From Serripes groenlandicus (Eukaryota; Mollusca; Bivalvia; Cardiida; Cardiidae), in assembly GCA_031761405.1 (NCBI GenBank), contig JASEVX010000012.1, positions 19,592,871-19,656,870 on the forward strand: a stretch of 64,000 nucleotides of DNA, written 5' to 3'. The notes below the pieces were generated by a model. The model did no database searches, was not told where the DNA came from, and saw nothing but the letters and a program-made list of their open reading frames with translations. Positions within the stretch are counted from its first letter, which is position 1; each line of letters opens with the position of its first letter. Of this stretch, positions 43,894 through 53,654 are shown piece by piece. A program made the translations under genes and the position numbers.

Positions 43894-44122
43894 ATGAACG
43901 ATTGTCCATTTTACACCACTACAGGTTTTCTATACAAAATGGAAATACAACTGGGTATTACAGAATCAGACGGAACTGTACTGCAGGGAGTGCATACTAA
44001 TGGTAGAAGAATTCAGGAGTTAGACCATACACTGACCTCTCCTGAACTCGCCCGCTTTATAACTCTTACATTGCGTAATATTACAGTTACGTTTACAATA
44101 TGTGAGTTGTACGTGTACGCAG
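43894..44122 (+). CDS. Locus 2 exon 3: F-type lectin domain, second half, frameshifted
   Basis: Acceptor TTTAGTTACAG, donor GTAAGT. Joined in phase 1 to exon 2 it starts HERLSILHHYRFSIQNGN, completing the R-x-D-x4-R motif, but this frame stops at 43998-44000. A second frame then carries the domain's C-terminal hallmark (ARFITLTLRNITV ... ICELYVYAG) to the end. The exon is 229 nt, whereas 228 or 231 would keep the 1-1 phase of every other internal exon in the gene. A net one-base insertion, or two-base deletion, lies between about 43945 and 43990. Either the allele is broken or the assembly has an indel; sequence alone cannot decide. Confidence 0.6.
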
Positions 44123-44475
44123 GTAAGTGTCTTTCCTTAAATATTGATTGTAAAATAAACGCTATAACCCCGGTGCAAAGATAAATCAAAATACATACGT
44201 TTTGTTAAAAGAAAATCACACTCACATTACCTTTTGAAATTCAATTATTCATGAAAGGGAACGGGCTGTACACATATTATGGGAACATGGACATACATTA
44301 TACCATGAACTTTTTATTCTGGGTCGCAAATACATATATAAATTTGTTCAATGATTTTAATCTGGATTTATAGTGTCTACATCGCATTGCTGAACATAGT
44401 ATACCATGCATACGTGTACATACTACTGCACATTTTGCGTACGTATGATTTCGTTTGATTACCTTATTATTACAG

Positions 44476-44545
44476 TTTGTACCGTGGGTACATATTGACC
44501 GGACTGTGTAGATACATGCGGTAAATGTCAGAACAAAATGCTTGT
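44476..44545 (+). pseudogene. Decayed EGF exon, unit 1
   Basis: After an intact TTATTATTACAG acceptor, the phase-1 frame reads VCTVGTY-stop-PDCVDTCGKCQN, aligning with the working EGF exons (VCNEGTYGPDCVNRCGNCRN). The Gly codon GGA is TGA, and the 3' half is lost at CTTGTAATAATTTCTTGG. No donor remains. Confidence 0.7.
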
Positions 44546-44655
44546 AATAATTTCTTGGTAAATAGGGCATAATGCTCCCTGCTGAACATCATAATGCATG
44601 ACTATGTGTACATATATAATTATATGTGTGTTTGCATAATTCATATTATTTACAG

Positions 44656-44787
44656 TTTGTAACGAGGGTACATATGGACCAGATTGTGTAAACAGATGCG
44701 GTAACTGTCGTAACAACGAGTCTTGTGACGGCGTAACCGGTACATGTTCGGAGTGTGTTAATGGATATCAGAGTCCTCTGTGCCAAG
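44656..44787 (+). CDS. Locus 2 exon 4: EGF-like repeat
   Basis: 132 nt, phase 1-1, acceptor TATTATTTACAG and donor GTATAT. It encodes an eight-Cys repeat (VCNEGTYGPDC, RCGNC, SCDG, TCSEC, GYQSPLCQ) of the laminin/MEGF type, not the six-Cys classical EGF. Paired with exon 5 in a duplicated unit; the copy is exon 6 (46218). Confidence 0.75.
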
Positions 44788-45511
44788 GTATATTATTATA
44801 TATAATCAGTCAACTATCAAAAGGATCGATCAAGTCCAGATTTTGCTTCAAGACATTGACGTTATCAATGCGAGTTTACATTAATTACGCAGATATAAAG
44901 TACAATAGTACAATAGCAAAACCGCTTTAAATAAAAATACGTTTTATCATTGGTGCCTGTGTCAATTACCAATCATATCGTTTACCTGCAACCAATATAG
45001 TAGCAGTAGTGTTATCAAACTCCAAGCAGGAAAGCAAATATAAACCTTGTTAATAATTGTTAAACACTACACTACGTAGTTGGAGCATTGTAACAAAGCC
45101 CGTTCTCTTCGAAAACCAACCCTTAATACAGTTATATCCGTATGAGCTCAGTGTAGACCTAGATCATCCTTCACATTATCGAAGTTTGATGTCGTCCTGA
45201 TATTTGTTTTCTAAATGGATCCACCATCGGATGTATGTTTACAATTACTTTAATTACTCTTACGTTGAATTTCTTGATCACACATTACAAAACTACAATT
45301 GAGTGATGTAATATTCAAAGGATTTCAGTGTAGCGCCAGGACTAAATGACCAGATATGTCAAGTTTTGCAGTTCTTCTTCTGGAAGGACGAGTCGGAAAA
45401 CAATGTTTGTTGTGATGCACAGAATATACCACTTATATTTCACTGATTGGTTTTGATAGTATCGCCAAAATTATGTTATGTTATTGAAGGGTTTTGTGTT
45501 GTTCTTTGTAG

Positions 45512-45643
45512 ACTGCATTGACAGACGATATGGTCCTACATGTGAAGAATGTGGCAAATGTTATGGCAATGTTGTATGTGAAAGTAATGGTAACTGTCCT
45601 AATGGATGTTCTGCTGGATATAAAGGAACCACATGTAAAGAAT
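45512..45643 (+). CDS. Locus 2 exon 5: EGF-like repeat
   Basis: 132 nt, phase 1-1, acceptor TTCTTTGTAG, donor GTATGT. It encodes DCIDRRYGPTC, ECGKC, VVCESNGNC, PNGCSAGYKGTTCKE with eight Cys. The last codons (CKE plus T) differ from its copy at 47055 (CKD plus G) exactly at the donor. An ATG at 45478 precedes the acceptor and is intronic. Confidence 0.75.
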
Positions 45644-45751
45644 GTATGTTATCTTCGATGATGTTAAATACGATAATTTAAAGAAAAATCCAAGTATATT
45701 AATTATTTGCACAACTCGTTATTTTTAACAATATTATCTTGATTAGTATAT

Positions 45752-46006
45752 TCTCGGTGGTGTAGTGATAGAGTGTTCGATTCGTTCGAGAGAGGTTGTT
45801 GGTTCGATGCCAGATCGGGTCTTTCCTAATACTTTAATTATGAAAATAATAGATTTCCCTCATTTGGACTCAAGATTCTGGGATTAGCATAACGAATGAC
45901 ACACTGTTGTCAGGATATATGAACCAGTAGTACTAATCAGTAGCCAAGGAAACGCCATGTTGTAACTGAAAGGTTGTTGAAAGCAGCGTAAAACACCATA
46001 CAAACA
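45752..46006 (+). mobile_element. SINE-A in duplicated unit 1
   Basis: Head TCGGTGGTGTAGTGATAGAG, B box TTGGTTCGATGCC, body GGGATTAGCATAACGAATGA, tail GTTGAAAGCAGCGTAAAACA. It ends at the junction between the two tandem units. Confidence 0.75.
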
Positions 46007-46037
46007 TTGATTTCGTATGATTACTTTATTATTACAG

Positions 46038-46107
46038 TTTGTACCGTGGGTACATATTGACCGGACTGTGTAAATACATGCGGTAAATGTCAGAACAACA
46101 TGCTTGT
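46038..46107 (+). pseudogene. Decayed EGF exon, unit 2
   Basis: Nearly identical to the decayed exon at 44476, with the same TGA in place of the Gly codon and the same lost 3' half. The damage therefore came before the tandem duplication. Confidence 0.7.
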
Positions 46108-46217
46108 AATAATTTCTTGGTAAATAGGGCATAATACTCCCTGCTGAACATCAAAATGCATGCCCATGTGTACATATATGATTATATGTGTGTTTGCATA
46201 ATTCATATCATTTACAG

Positions 46218-46349
46218 ATTGTAACGAGGGTACATATGGACCAGATTGTGTAAACAGATGCGGTAACTGTCGTAACAACGAGTCTTGTGACGGCGTAACC
46301 GGTACATGTTCGGAGTGTGTTAATGGATATCAGAGTCCTCTGTGCCAAG
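46218..46349 (+). CDS. Locus 2 exon 6: EGF-like repeat (copy of exon 4)
   Basis: 132 nt, phase 1-1. Same repeat as exon 4 apart from the first codon, which is Asp (GAT) instead of Val (GTT). Donor GTATAT and the following intron are also nearly identical to unit 1. Confidence 0.75.
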
Positions 46350-47054
46350 GTATATTATTATATATAATCAGTCAACCATCAAAAGGATCGACCAAGTCCA
46401 GATTTTGCTTCAAGACATTGACGTTATCAATGCGAGTTTACATTAATTACGCAGATATAAAGTACAATAGTACAATAGCAAAACCGCTTTAAATAAAAAT
46501 ACGTTTTATCATTGGTGCCTGTGTCAATTACCAATCATATCGTTTACCTGCAACCAATATAGTAGCAGTAGTGTTATCAAACTCCAAGCAGGAAAGCAAA
46601 TATTAAACACTACACTACGTAGTTGGAGCATTGTAACAAAGCCCGTTCTCTTCGAAAACCAACCCTTAATACAGTTATATCCGTATGAGCTCAGTGTAGA
46701 CCTAGATCATCCTTCACATTATCGAAGTTTGATGTCGTCCTGATATTTGTTTTCTAAATGGATCCACCATCGGATGTATGTTTACAATTACTTTAATTAC
46801 TCTTACGTTGAATTTCTTGATCACACATTACAAAACTACAATTGAGTGATGTAATATTCAAAGGATTGCAGTGTAGCGCCAGGACTAAATGACCAGATAT
46901 GTCAAGTTTTGCAGTTCTTCTTCTGGAAGGACGAGTCGGAAAACAATGTTTGTTGTGATGCACAGAATATACCACTTATATTTCACTGATTGGTTTTGAT
47001 AGTATCGCCAAAATTATGTTATGTTATTGAAGGGTTTTGTGTTGTTCTTTGTAG

Positions 47055-47186
47055 ACTGCATTGACAGACGATATGGTCCTACATGTGAAGAATGTGGCAA
47101 ATGTTATGGCAATGTTGTATGTGAAAGTAATGGTAACTGTCCTAATGGATGTTCTGCTGGATATAAAGGAACCACATGTAAAGACG
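47055..47186 (+). CDS. Locus 2 exon 7: EGF-like repeat (copy of exon 5)
   Basis: 132 nt, phase 1-1, acceptor TTCTTTGTAG, donor GTATGT. Identical in protein to exon 5 up to the last Cys-Lys, then Asp instead of Glu. Eight Cys. Confidence 0.75.
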
Positions 47187-47318
47187 GTATGTTATCTTCG
47201 ATGGTGTCAAATAATTTAGAGAAAAATCAAAGTATATTCATTATTTGTATAACGCGTTTCCCTGCAATTAGCTTTTAAGAATCTACAAGTTATTTTTAAC
47301 AATATTATCTTGATTAGT

Positions 47319-47572
47319 ACATTCTCGGTGGTGTAGTGATAAAGTATTAGACTCGTTCGAGAGAGGTTGTTGGTTCGATGCCAGATCGGGTCTTTCCTAA
47401 TACTTTAATTATGAAAATAATAGATTTCCCTCATTTGGAATCAAGATTCCGGGATTAGCATAACGAATGACACACTGTTGTCAGGATATATGAACCAGTA
47501 GTACTAGTCAGTAGCCAAGGAAACGCCATGTTGTAACTGAAAGGTTGTTGAAAGCGGCGTAAAACGCCATAC
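47319..47572 (+). mobile_element. SINE-A in duplicated unit 2
   Basis: Near-identical copy of the SINE at 45752, again at the end of its unit (GCGGCGTAAAACGCCATACA). It shows that the SINE was already present when the unit duplicated. Confidence 0.75.
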
Positions 47573-47656
47573 AAACATTGATTGTTACTAATCAAATTCA
47601 CAGTATTTGCAAAGCTTATACTCTGTGTGTTGATAAAATCGGTTGTATGTTTACAG

Positions 47657-47788
47657 TTTGCAGTTGGGGAACATACGGTCTGGGCTGTGCAAACACGTGT
47701 GGTAAATGTGAGAACAACTCATCTTGTAACATTGTAGATGGTGCATGTACAGGGTGTGTAACTGGATACCGTAGTCTTATGTGCAAAG
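47657..47788 (+). CDS. Locus 2 exon 8 (fifth EGF-like repeat)
   Basis: 132 nt, phase 1-1, acceptor ATGTTTACAG, donor GTATGG. It encodes VCSWGTYGLGC, TCGKCENNSSC, GACTGC, GYRSLMCK with eight Cys. It is the closest intact relative of the decayed exons at 44476 and 46038. A further open stretch upstream (47578-47656) is intronic. Confidence 0.75.
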
Positions 47789-47890
47789 GTATGGTCTTGT
47801 TTTGCTTTGGTTTTAAAAAAATTACACAAGTTACAAGTTAACAAAATAGGGTTAGCCATTTATTAGAACTCTTTTGACCATAGAACGCTC

Positions 47891-47921
47891 ACCCCCCCCC
47901 CCCCCCCCCCCCCACACACAC
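47891..47921. repeat. Poly-C followed by (CA)n
   Basis: A run of about 23 C, then CACACACACAC. Length is likely to be unreliable in assembly. Confidence 0.9.
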
Positions 47922-48531
47922 ACTTTTCATTAAGGTAAATGATGTACAAATGCAAATGATACCACAACATACATGTATTTGTTAACTCAGTACGTTCTCT
48001 CATTCTAAAACAATTTTGCGACACAAATTATAACATTTGTTATTATCTACTGCATATATTTAATCAGAGGATGAATACGCATTTAACCAAGCCTTTATAT
48101 ATTAATCTCTTCTAATGGCTACCCCAATTAACATATGACCTCTATATCTTGAGAGATAACTATGCTTTCACTTTGTAGTAATTGGGTTAAGGTTACATCA
48201 GGATGGAAGTATAACATTGCAACTTAATAAGCATTTCGATTCCAACAACGTCTGCACATCTGTTTTAAATACTGTTTTTTCATTTAAACTTATGAAGTAA
48301 AAAGTAGATACTGTTTCTTACAATGACATGGATGCAATGAAAACACACAAACTGTCATGAAATTAGAAGAGAAGCCGCCTGAAAAACAAAGTATAACATA
48401 CAGTGCATAAGCTTTTGCTTACTTATATTCAACATTTCTTACGCAGTTTTCGACATCAGCAGATTTTATTTCTTTTCTATTAAATTCTCCCAAGTGTAAT
48501 AGCATGTTTAGAATAACCCTTATTTTTACAG

Positions 48532-48820
48532 AATGCCAGTCTGGTATTTTTGGTTTTAATTGTGAACATCATTGTGGAATGTGTCTTGACGGAGATGTGT
48601 GTGACATATATACAGGAGCATGTCCAAATGGATGTACTGATGGGTACAATGGTCTCCAATGCTTTGAGAAGATAACTCAAGATACTTCGTCTAGTGCAGG
48701 TATATCTGTCAGTCTGCCTGTGTTCATAGCATCGTTATTTGCAGTCAGTGTCGTCAATGCAACTATTATAATTACACTCGTCGTGTTGCTATATCGAAAG
48801 AGGTTACATACGAAAACTAG
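48532..48820 (+). CDS. Locus 2 exon: last EGF repeat, transmembrane helix, stop-transfer
   Basis: 289 nt, phase 1 in and phase 2 out, acceptor TTATTTTTACAG, donor GTAAGT. The EGF repeat (ECQSGIFGFNC, HHCGMC, VCDIYTGAC, PNGCTDGYNGLQC) is followed by a short Ser/Thr linker, a helix of about 28 residues (SLPVFIASLFAVSVVNATII then ITLVVLL) and the basic stop-transfer YRKRLHTKTR. This fixes the topology: lectin and EGF outside, C-terminus inside. Confidence 0.8.
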
Positions 48821-49223
48821 GTAAGTATACTAGTTTGAAACATTATTTCCCGGTCTCATTTGGCAAAATCTGGCCAAATTGCATACCATATTAGCATATG
48901 TTTGGTTACAAGCATTTTAATGAGACAGGTATGATGTAAATGATACTACGGAGAAGAGGATATACAGATACAGCTGAACATTGATGGTCGCAATGCTGTT
49001 TTTGTGAGAGCGTCCAATTCACTTGTGTATGCTTTGTGATGGTCTACGTTGAATTAGAAGTACAGAAGTAAACCACTGGAATATGTCTTATTGTTGTTTT
49101 TCTTAGATTTACATTAATGCTATATGTAAGTTTTCATGTTTCCATCGAATCCTACATTGAAAATGAATATGGTGTAGTGTCCTTAATAAATATAATTGTG
49201 ATTACTGTATGTGTTTCTTTCAG

Positions 49224-49347
49224 CAAAGCAGCGAACAGTGAAGACCCTTCTATTCAACTTCCGACCCAAGCTTCGCATTATGACACATTGGACTTCGATA
49301 ATCCTGATGGAGTGAGTACGTACGCCGAGTTAAACAGGAGGTCTTAA
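49224..49347 (+). CDS. Locus 2 terminal exon: cytoplasmic tail with two tyrosine motifs
   Basis: Acceptor TGTTTCTTTCAG; the first base completes AG-C (Ser). 41 codons then TAA. The tail contains SHYDTL and STYAEL, each fitting S/I/V/L-x-Y-x-x-I/L/V, the ITIM consensus. The pair YDTL-x10-YAEL also fits loose ITAM-like spacing as in Draper/MEGF10 phagocytic receptors. This short tail is the only signalling feature of the protein. Total predicted length, with the exon 3 frameshift corrected, is about 530 residues. Confidence 0.75.
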
Positions 49348-49430
49348 ACACATTCGTGTGAATGTGACTGATAAAGAGAGGGAGTATGTGCATGGGGATA
49401 TACTAAGTGTAATCGATTACTTAATTAAGT

Positions 49431-49440
49431 AATAAATAAA
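49431..49440 (+). promoter_or_regulatory. Likely poly(A) signals of locus 2
   Basis: Two overlapping AATAAA hexamers (AATAAATAAA) lie about 85 bp after the stop codon, a normal position for a short 3' UTR. Confidence 0.5.
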
Positions 49441-49509
49441 TGTATGACAGGCCATCTAGCTTGAGAACTTTAGACCAGAGTTCGATTGCAAACCGGTTGT
49501 GAATTTGTT

Positions 49510-49620
49510 TAAGCGTCTACCTCGACTGAGAGTAAATTTGATCCTCGCGGAGGCCATACAAACAATTTCATTTCCCAATGCGTTCCGTGTTTCGAGGATA
49601 ACATTTCGATATCATTCAGA
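49510..49620 (+). repeat. Dispersed repeat also at 33655-33790
   Basis: CTACCTCGACTGAGAGTAAA and TTTCCCAATGCGTTCCGTGT are shared with the other copy. Class unknown. Confidence 0.6.
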
Positions 49621-49663
49621 CAAACAGAATTGACGTTCGATTAAAATCGGGTCATAGAACATA

Positions 49664-49854
49664 TTAACTCTTTCAGCGCCAATGGAAATATTGAGTTTTT
49701 GTTTCGTAACGAGCTGTCTCACCTGAAATCATCATTGTTTGTTTGCCTTTTAGTTATCAAAATATTCCAAAAAACACTTATTGAATGAAAAATGGAGACA
49801 CCCGATTTTGAATACGGAAGAGTTTACTTTAAAAAATTCTGCGCTTAAAGAGTT
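49664..49854 (+). mobile_element. M4 MITE with decayed right end
   Basis: Starts TTAACTCTTTCAGCGCC and keeps CGTAACGAGCTGTCTCACCT, but part of the left-centre is deleted and the right tip reads GCGCTTAAAGAGTTGA. Confidence 0.75.
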
Positions 49855-50607
49855 GATGAATATCAGGAGGGTTGATAGGAAGGTATCAAATGTATATATA
49901 CTATGTATACATATCTATGTGTGTAGTTGGGTATGTAGATACGTTGAAAGAAGTAGGGAGGTAGGTAGACGACTTCCTTCGTTAAATCTCATGGAATGCA
50001 CTAATATAACTTTCCAGGTACTGCCGCAGGGCATCCGCTGGAAATAATTTTCCTTTCGCCAACACTTTCGCCAAATTGAAGAAGTTTTCTAAATGTCGCC
50101 AAATACTTGCCCGCTGTCAAAATTAACGTGAACGCAGCAGTTTTTTCGCCAATGCGTATGTTTTATTGTACGAACATGAAGCATTTTTAGCTTCTGTAAA
50201 AGGCAATGGAATTCATAATTTGATCTTTAATAGTATTTCCTAAATTGATGATTTCAAAACGACAATCCTCGTGTAATAAAAAAGACTTTCATATTTCATC
50301 TATATGTTAATGAAACAATAATACGGACATCATTCTCAGCTCTATACTATTTGTTAAATTGAATGATTTGTACTATGGTGGTCTAATTACTTTCAATAAA
50401 TATTTGTCATTGTGATTTTCATTGCATTGAGAGTGTCCATTATATTTTGATTTTCAAATCGAGTGGATAAACAATCAGGTAACCTAATAACACATCTGAC
50501 AAACTGTAAAGTGCATTTCGCACTAAGCCTTTTATAGTAATACCACACATGTTTTAATATGTTATGAAGAATTAAACATTCATGTTATATGTGCTTTGCT
50601 CTTATTT
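49855..50607. other. No gene seen
   Basis: AT-rich spacer downstream of locus 2. The frame at 49781-50047 begins inside M4 and has no domain. Confidence 0.5.
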
Positions 50608-50815
50608 TAACACCTTCTGCAGCAGATGACGTTGAAAACATCTCGTCGAAAATCTGAAAAAATTATGTAAATTATAGTCTAATAATTGAATGGTTTCGAA
50701 AACTTTGTGGCAAAAATTAAAATTGCTCATTTTAAGTAATTTCTCCATCACAATATTTTCAATAGTGGTCTGCTGCAGTGGCGCCAAAATGCGTCTGCTT
50801 GAGGGAAATGGTCGC
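50608..50815 (-). mobile_element. M1-like fragment, diverged
   Basis: Has CTTCTGCAGCAGATGACGTT, a TTGCTCATTTTAAGTAAT hairpin remnant and GTCTGCTGCAGTGGCG, then GCTTGAGGGAAATGG. The TTAA tips are lost. Confidence 0.55.
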
Positions 50816-50852
50816 TACATGAATAACATGTACCTTTAGACTGGAATTGCAT

Positions 50853-51075
50853 GTTAAAAAGGAATCTTTCTCTCATATAGACGCTTTCTGACGCCTCTGC
50901 AGCAGACGGCGTTTTGAAAACATAGTGACAAAACGTGCAATTTCTCCTTTTTCCACAATGTTTTCCACTTTTTGTCATAGGTTATCCATTCAATTATGGA
51001 GATTTTCTATGTTTTGACAAAATACGTTCAAAGTCGTCTGCTGCATAATTGTCGTCGCATGAGGGAAAGGGTTAA
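50853..51075 (+). mobile_element. M1 MITE
   Basis: Left end TTAAAAAGGAATCTTTCTCT is partly decayed; right end GCATGAGGGAAAGGGTTAA is intact. The hairpin arm is deleted between GTGACAAAA and CGTGCAATTTCTCC. Confidence 0.8.
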
Positions 51076-51089
51076 AACTAAATGATCGT

Positions 51090-51260
51090 AGAACCAAACG
51101 TCCGGGTTCGAACTCCAGTCGAGGCGGTCACGGTGGAGTGCCCATGGGAAAGCACATTTCCTAGCCTAGTACTAGTTTGGTTACCCAGGGATCATGAATA
51201 ATTGAACTGTCGCCGTGAAATAACTAAAATTATGTTGAAATAGGCGTACATGTAACACCG
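51090..51260 (+). mobile_element. SINE-B copy
   Basis: B box CCGGGTTCGAACTCCAG, then CATTTCCTAGCCTAGTACTA and GGATCATGAATAATTGAACT, ending TTATGTTGAAATAGGCGTAC. Confidence 0.7.
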
Positions 51261-51339
51261 CAATGCAAAATAGAAAAAAGAAAGAACTAAAGGTATGGTG
51301 TAAAGGATTAACATTTTAATGACAGAGATGATGCCTTTT

Positions 51340-52705
51340 ACAACAGGTGTCGTTTCTAAACATTGATGCAAAGGGAGTAAATGCTCCACTTTCCATTTCT
51401 TTAGAATGTGTTCTAATCTGTTTCGTTATTACGCTTTCAGCTGTCAAGATAATCACATTAATTTAATCGGAAAAATCCTAAACGTGCAGACGACTCTTAA
51501 ATACCATATAATGTGAGCGGTTAACCATTTCCCATATACAGACGTCTTCTGCAGCAGACGACTTTTTACAGCAGGTGTCTTTGCAAAACTTTGATTTAAA
51601 GGGAGTAAATGCCCAACTTTCCATTTCTTTAGAATGTGTTCTAATCTGTTTCGTTATTACGCTTTCAACTGTCAAGGTAATCACATTAATTTAATCAGAA
51701 ACTACCTAAACGTGTAGACGACTCTTAAATACCATATAATGTGAGCGGTTAACCATTTCCTATATACAGACGTCTCTCAAATACCATATCATGTGAGCGG
51801 TTAACCATTTCCTATTTACAGACGACTCTTAAATACCATATCATGTGAGCGATTAACCTTTTCCCATATACAGACTTCTCTTAAATACCATATCATTTGA
51901 GCGGTTAACCATTTCCTATTTACAGACGTCTCTAAAATACCATATCATGTGAGCGGTTAACCATTTCCTATTTACAGACGTCTCTCAAACACCATATCAT
52001 GTGAGCGGTTAACCATTTCCCATATACAGACGTCTCTCAAACACCATATCATGTGAGCGATTAACCATTTCCAATATACAGACGACTCTCAAATACCATA
52101 TCATGTGAGCGGTTAACCATTTCCCATTTAAAGACGACTCTTAAATACCATATCATGTGAGCGATTAACCATTTCCCATTTACTGACGTCTCTTAAATAC
52201 CATATCATTTGAGCGGTTAACCATTTCCTATTTACAGACGACTCTTAAATACCATATCATGTGAGCGGTTAACCATTTCCCATTTAAAGACGACTCTCAA
52301 ATACCATATCATGTGAGCGATTAACCATTTCCCATTTACAGACGTCTCTTAAATACCATATCATTTGAGCGGTTAACCATTTCCTATTTACAGACGACTC
52401 TTAAATACCATATCATGTGAGCGGTTAACCATTTCTCATATACAGACGTCTCTTAAATACCATATCATGTGAGCGGTTAACCATTTTCTATTTACAGACG
52501 TCTCTAAAATACCATGTCATGTGAGCGGTTAACCATTTTCTATTTACAGACGTCTCTCAAACACCATACCATGTGAGCGGTTAACCATTTCCTATTTACA
52601 GACGTCTCTCAAACACCATATCATGTGAGCGGTTAACCATTTCCTATTTACAGACGACTCTTAAATACCATATCATGTGAGCGGTTAACCATTTCCCATT
52701 TACAG
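51340..52705. repeat. 228-bp duplication leading into a 52-bp tandem array
   Basis: The segment containing CTTTCCATTTCTTTAGAATG and ATTACGCTTTCA occurs twice, about 228 bp apart (51340-51567 and 51568-51790). Its 3' end, GAGCGGTTAACCATTTCC, TATTTACAGACG, ACTCTTAAATACCATATCAT, GT, then repeats about 19 times in 52-bp steps to 52705. Starts and ends carry M1-like pieces (GTCTTCTGCAGCAGACGAC near 51541; CCAGACGACGTTTAACAGC near 52715), suggesting that the array grew out of M1 debris. Confidence 0.85.
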
Positions 52706-52849
52706 ACCGCTCTGCACCAGACGACGTTTAACAGCATTGTCTCCTTTTACCAAATCTTATCAACTCTGTTTAATTAGTAGGTTTTCAATATTTGGGGACT
52801 AGATGTTTTCAAAGTCGTTTGCTGCAGATTTGTCATACGTGGGAAAGCG

Positions 52850-53079
52850 TTAACTATTTCCCTCCTGCGACAGATCTGCAGCAGACGACTTTGAACATAT
52901 TTTGTCAAAAAATGGAAAATCTCTATAACTGAATGGATAACCTATGACTAAAAGTGGAAAACATTGTGACAAAAGGAGAAATTGCTCGTTTTGAGCAATT
53001 TCTTCTTTTGTCACTATGTTTTTAAAAAGCCGTCTGCTGCAGAGGCGTCAGAAAGCGTCTATATGAGGGAAAGGGTTAA
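52850..53079 (-). mobile_element. M1 MITE, complete, reverse
   Basis: TTAA at both tips. Contains GAAATTGCTCGTTTTGAGCAATTTC as a hairpin (in two halves around TTTT) and GCAGAGGCGTCAGAAAGCG next to the right tip. Confidence 0.85.
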
Positions 53080-53265
53080 GGAGGAAATATTCTTGTCTGG
53101 TCAAAAGCACTTTGAGAAAACACAAGTCATTTATTCTGCTTTGTTGTACGGTATTTATAAATATTTAAATGTCAATTCGATTTATTCAATCAAATGGAGA
53201 CAAACATCATAGTACAAAGACATCGATCGATCTTGTTAAATATGTACGCTTACACTTCAGCAAAT

Positions 53266-53523
53266 GAGCCGTCCCACGAGAAAACCAACATTATGGACTC
53301 TGCGTAATGTATCGATCCAGATCAGCCTGCGCAGTCTGCGCAGGCTAATCCGGGTCGATACATTCCGTCTCAGGGGAGGTATAGAGAAATGATTCCTGAA
53401 ACAAAAAAATCCACAGGAGGTTAAATAAGTCTTTTCGATTTAGCCTGCGCCGCATGCTGAAGCTGATCCAGGTCGATACTTTACGCAGAGTCCTCACTGT
53501 TGGTTTTCTCGTGGGACGGCTCA
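53266..53523. mobile_element. M2 palindromic MITE, best copy
   Basis: Terminal inverted repeats TGAGCCGTCCCACGAGAAAA / TTTTCTCGTGGGACGGCTCA continuing through CCAACA and ACTCTGCGTAA. Centre GATCAGCCTGCGCAGTCTGC / GCAGGCTAATC is a further palindrome. 258 bp, no coding capacity. Class uncertain; no clean target duplication is visible at the tips. Confidence 0.9.
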
Positions 53524-53654
53524 ATTATCTCGTACGGCAAACATCCTTGACGCTTTAGAACTCAACTCAACTCAACTCAATTGGATTAGGCATTCGGCAA
53601 ATAAACATGCGATTGGCCATTACTATTGTTCATACATTTGATCGTTTTTGTTTA

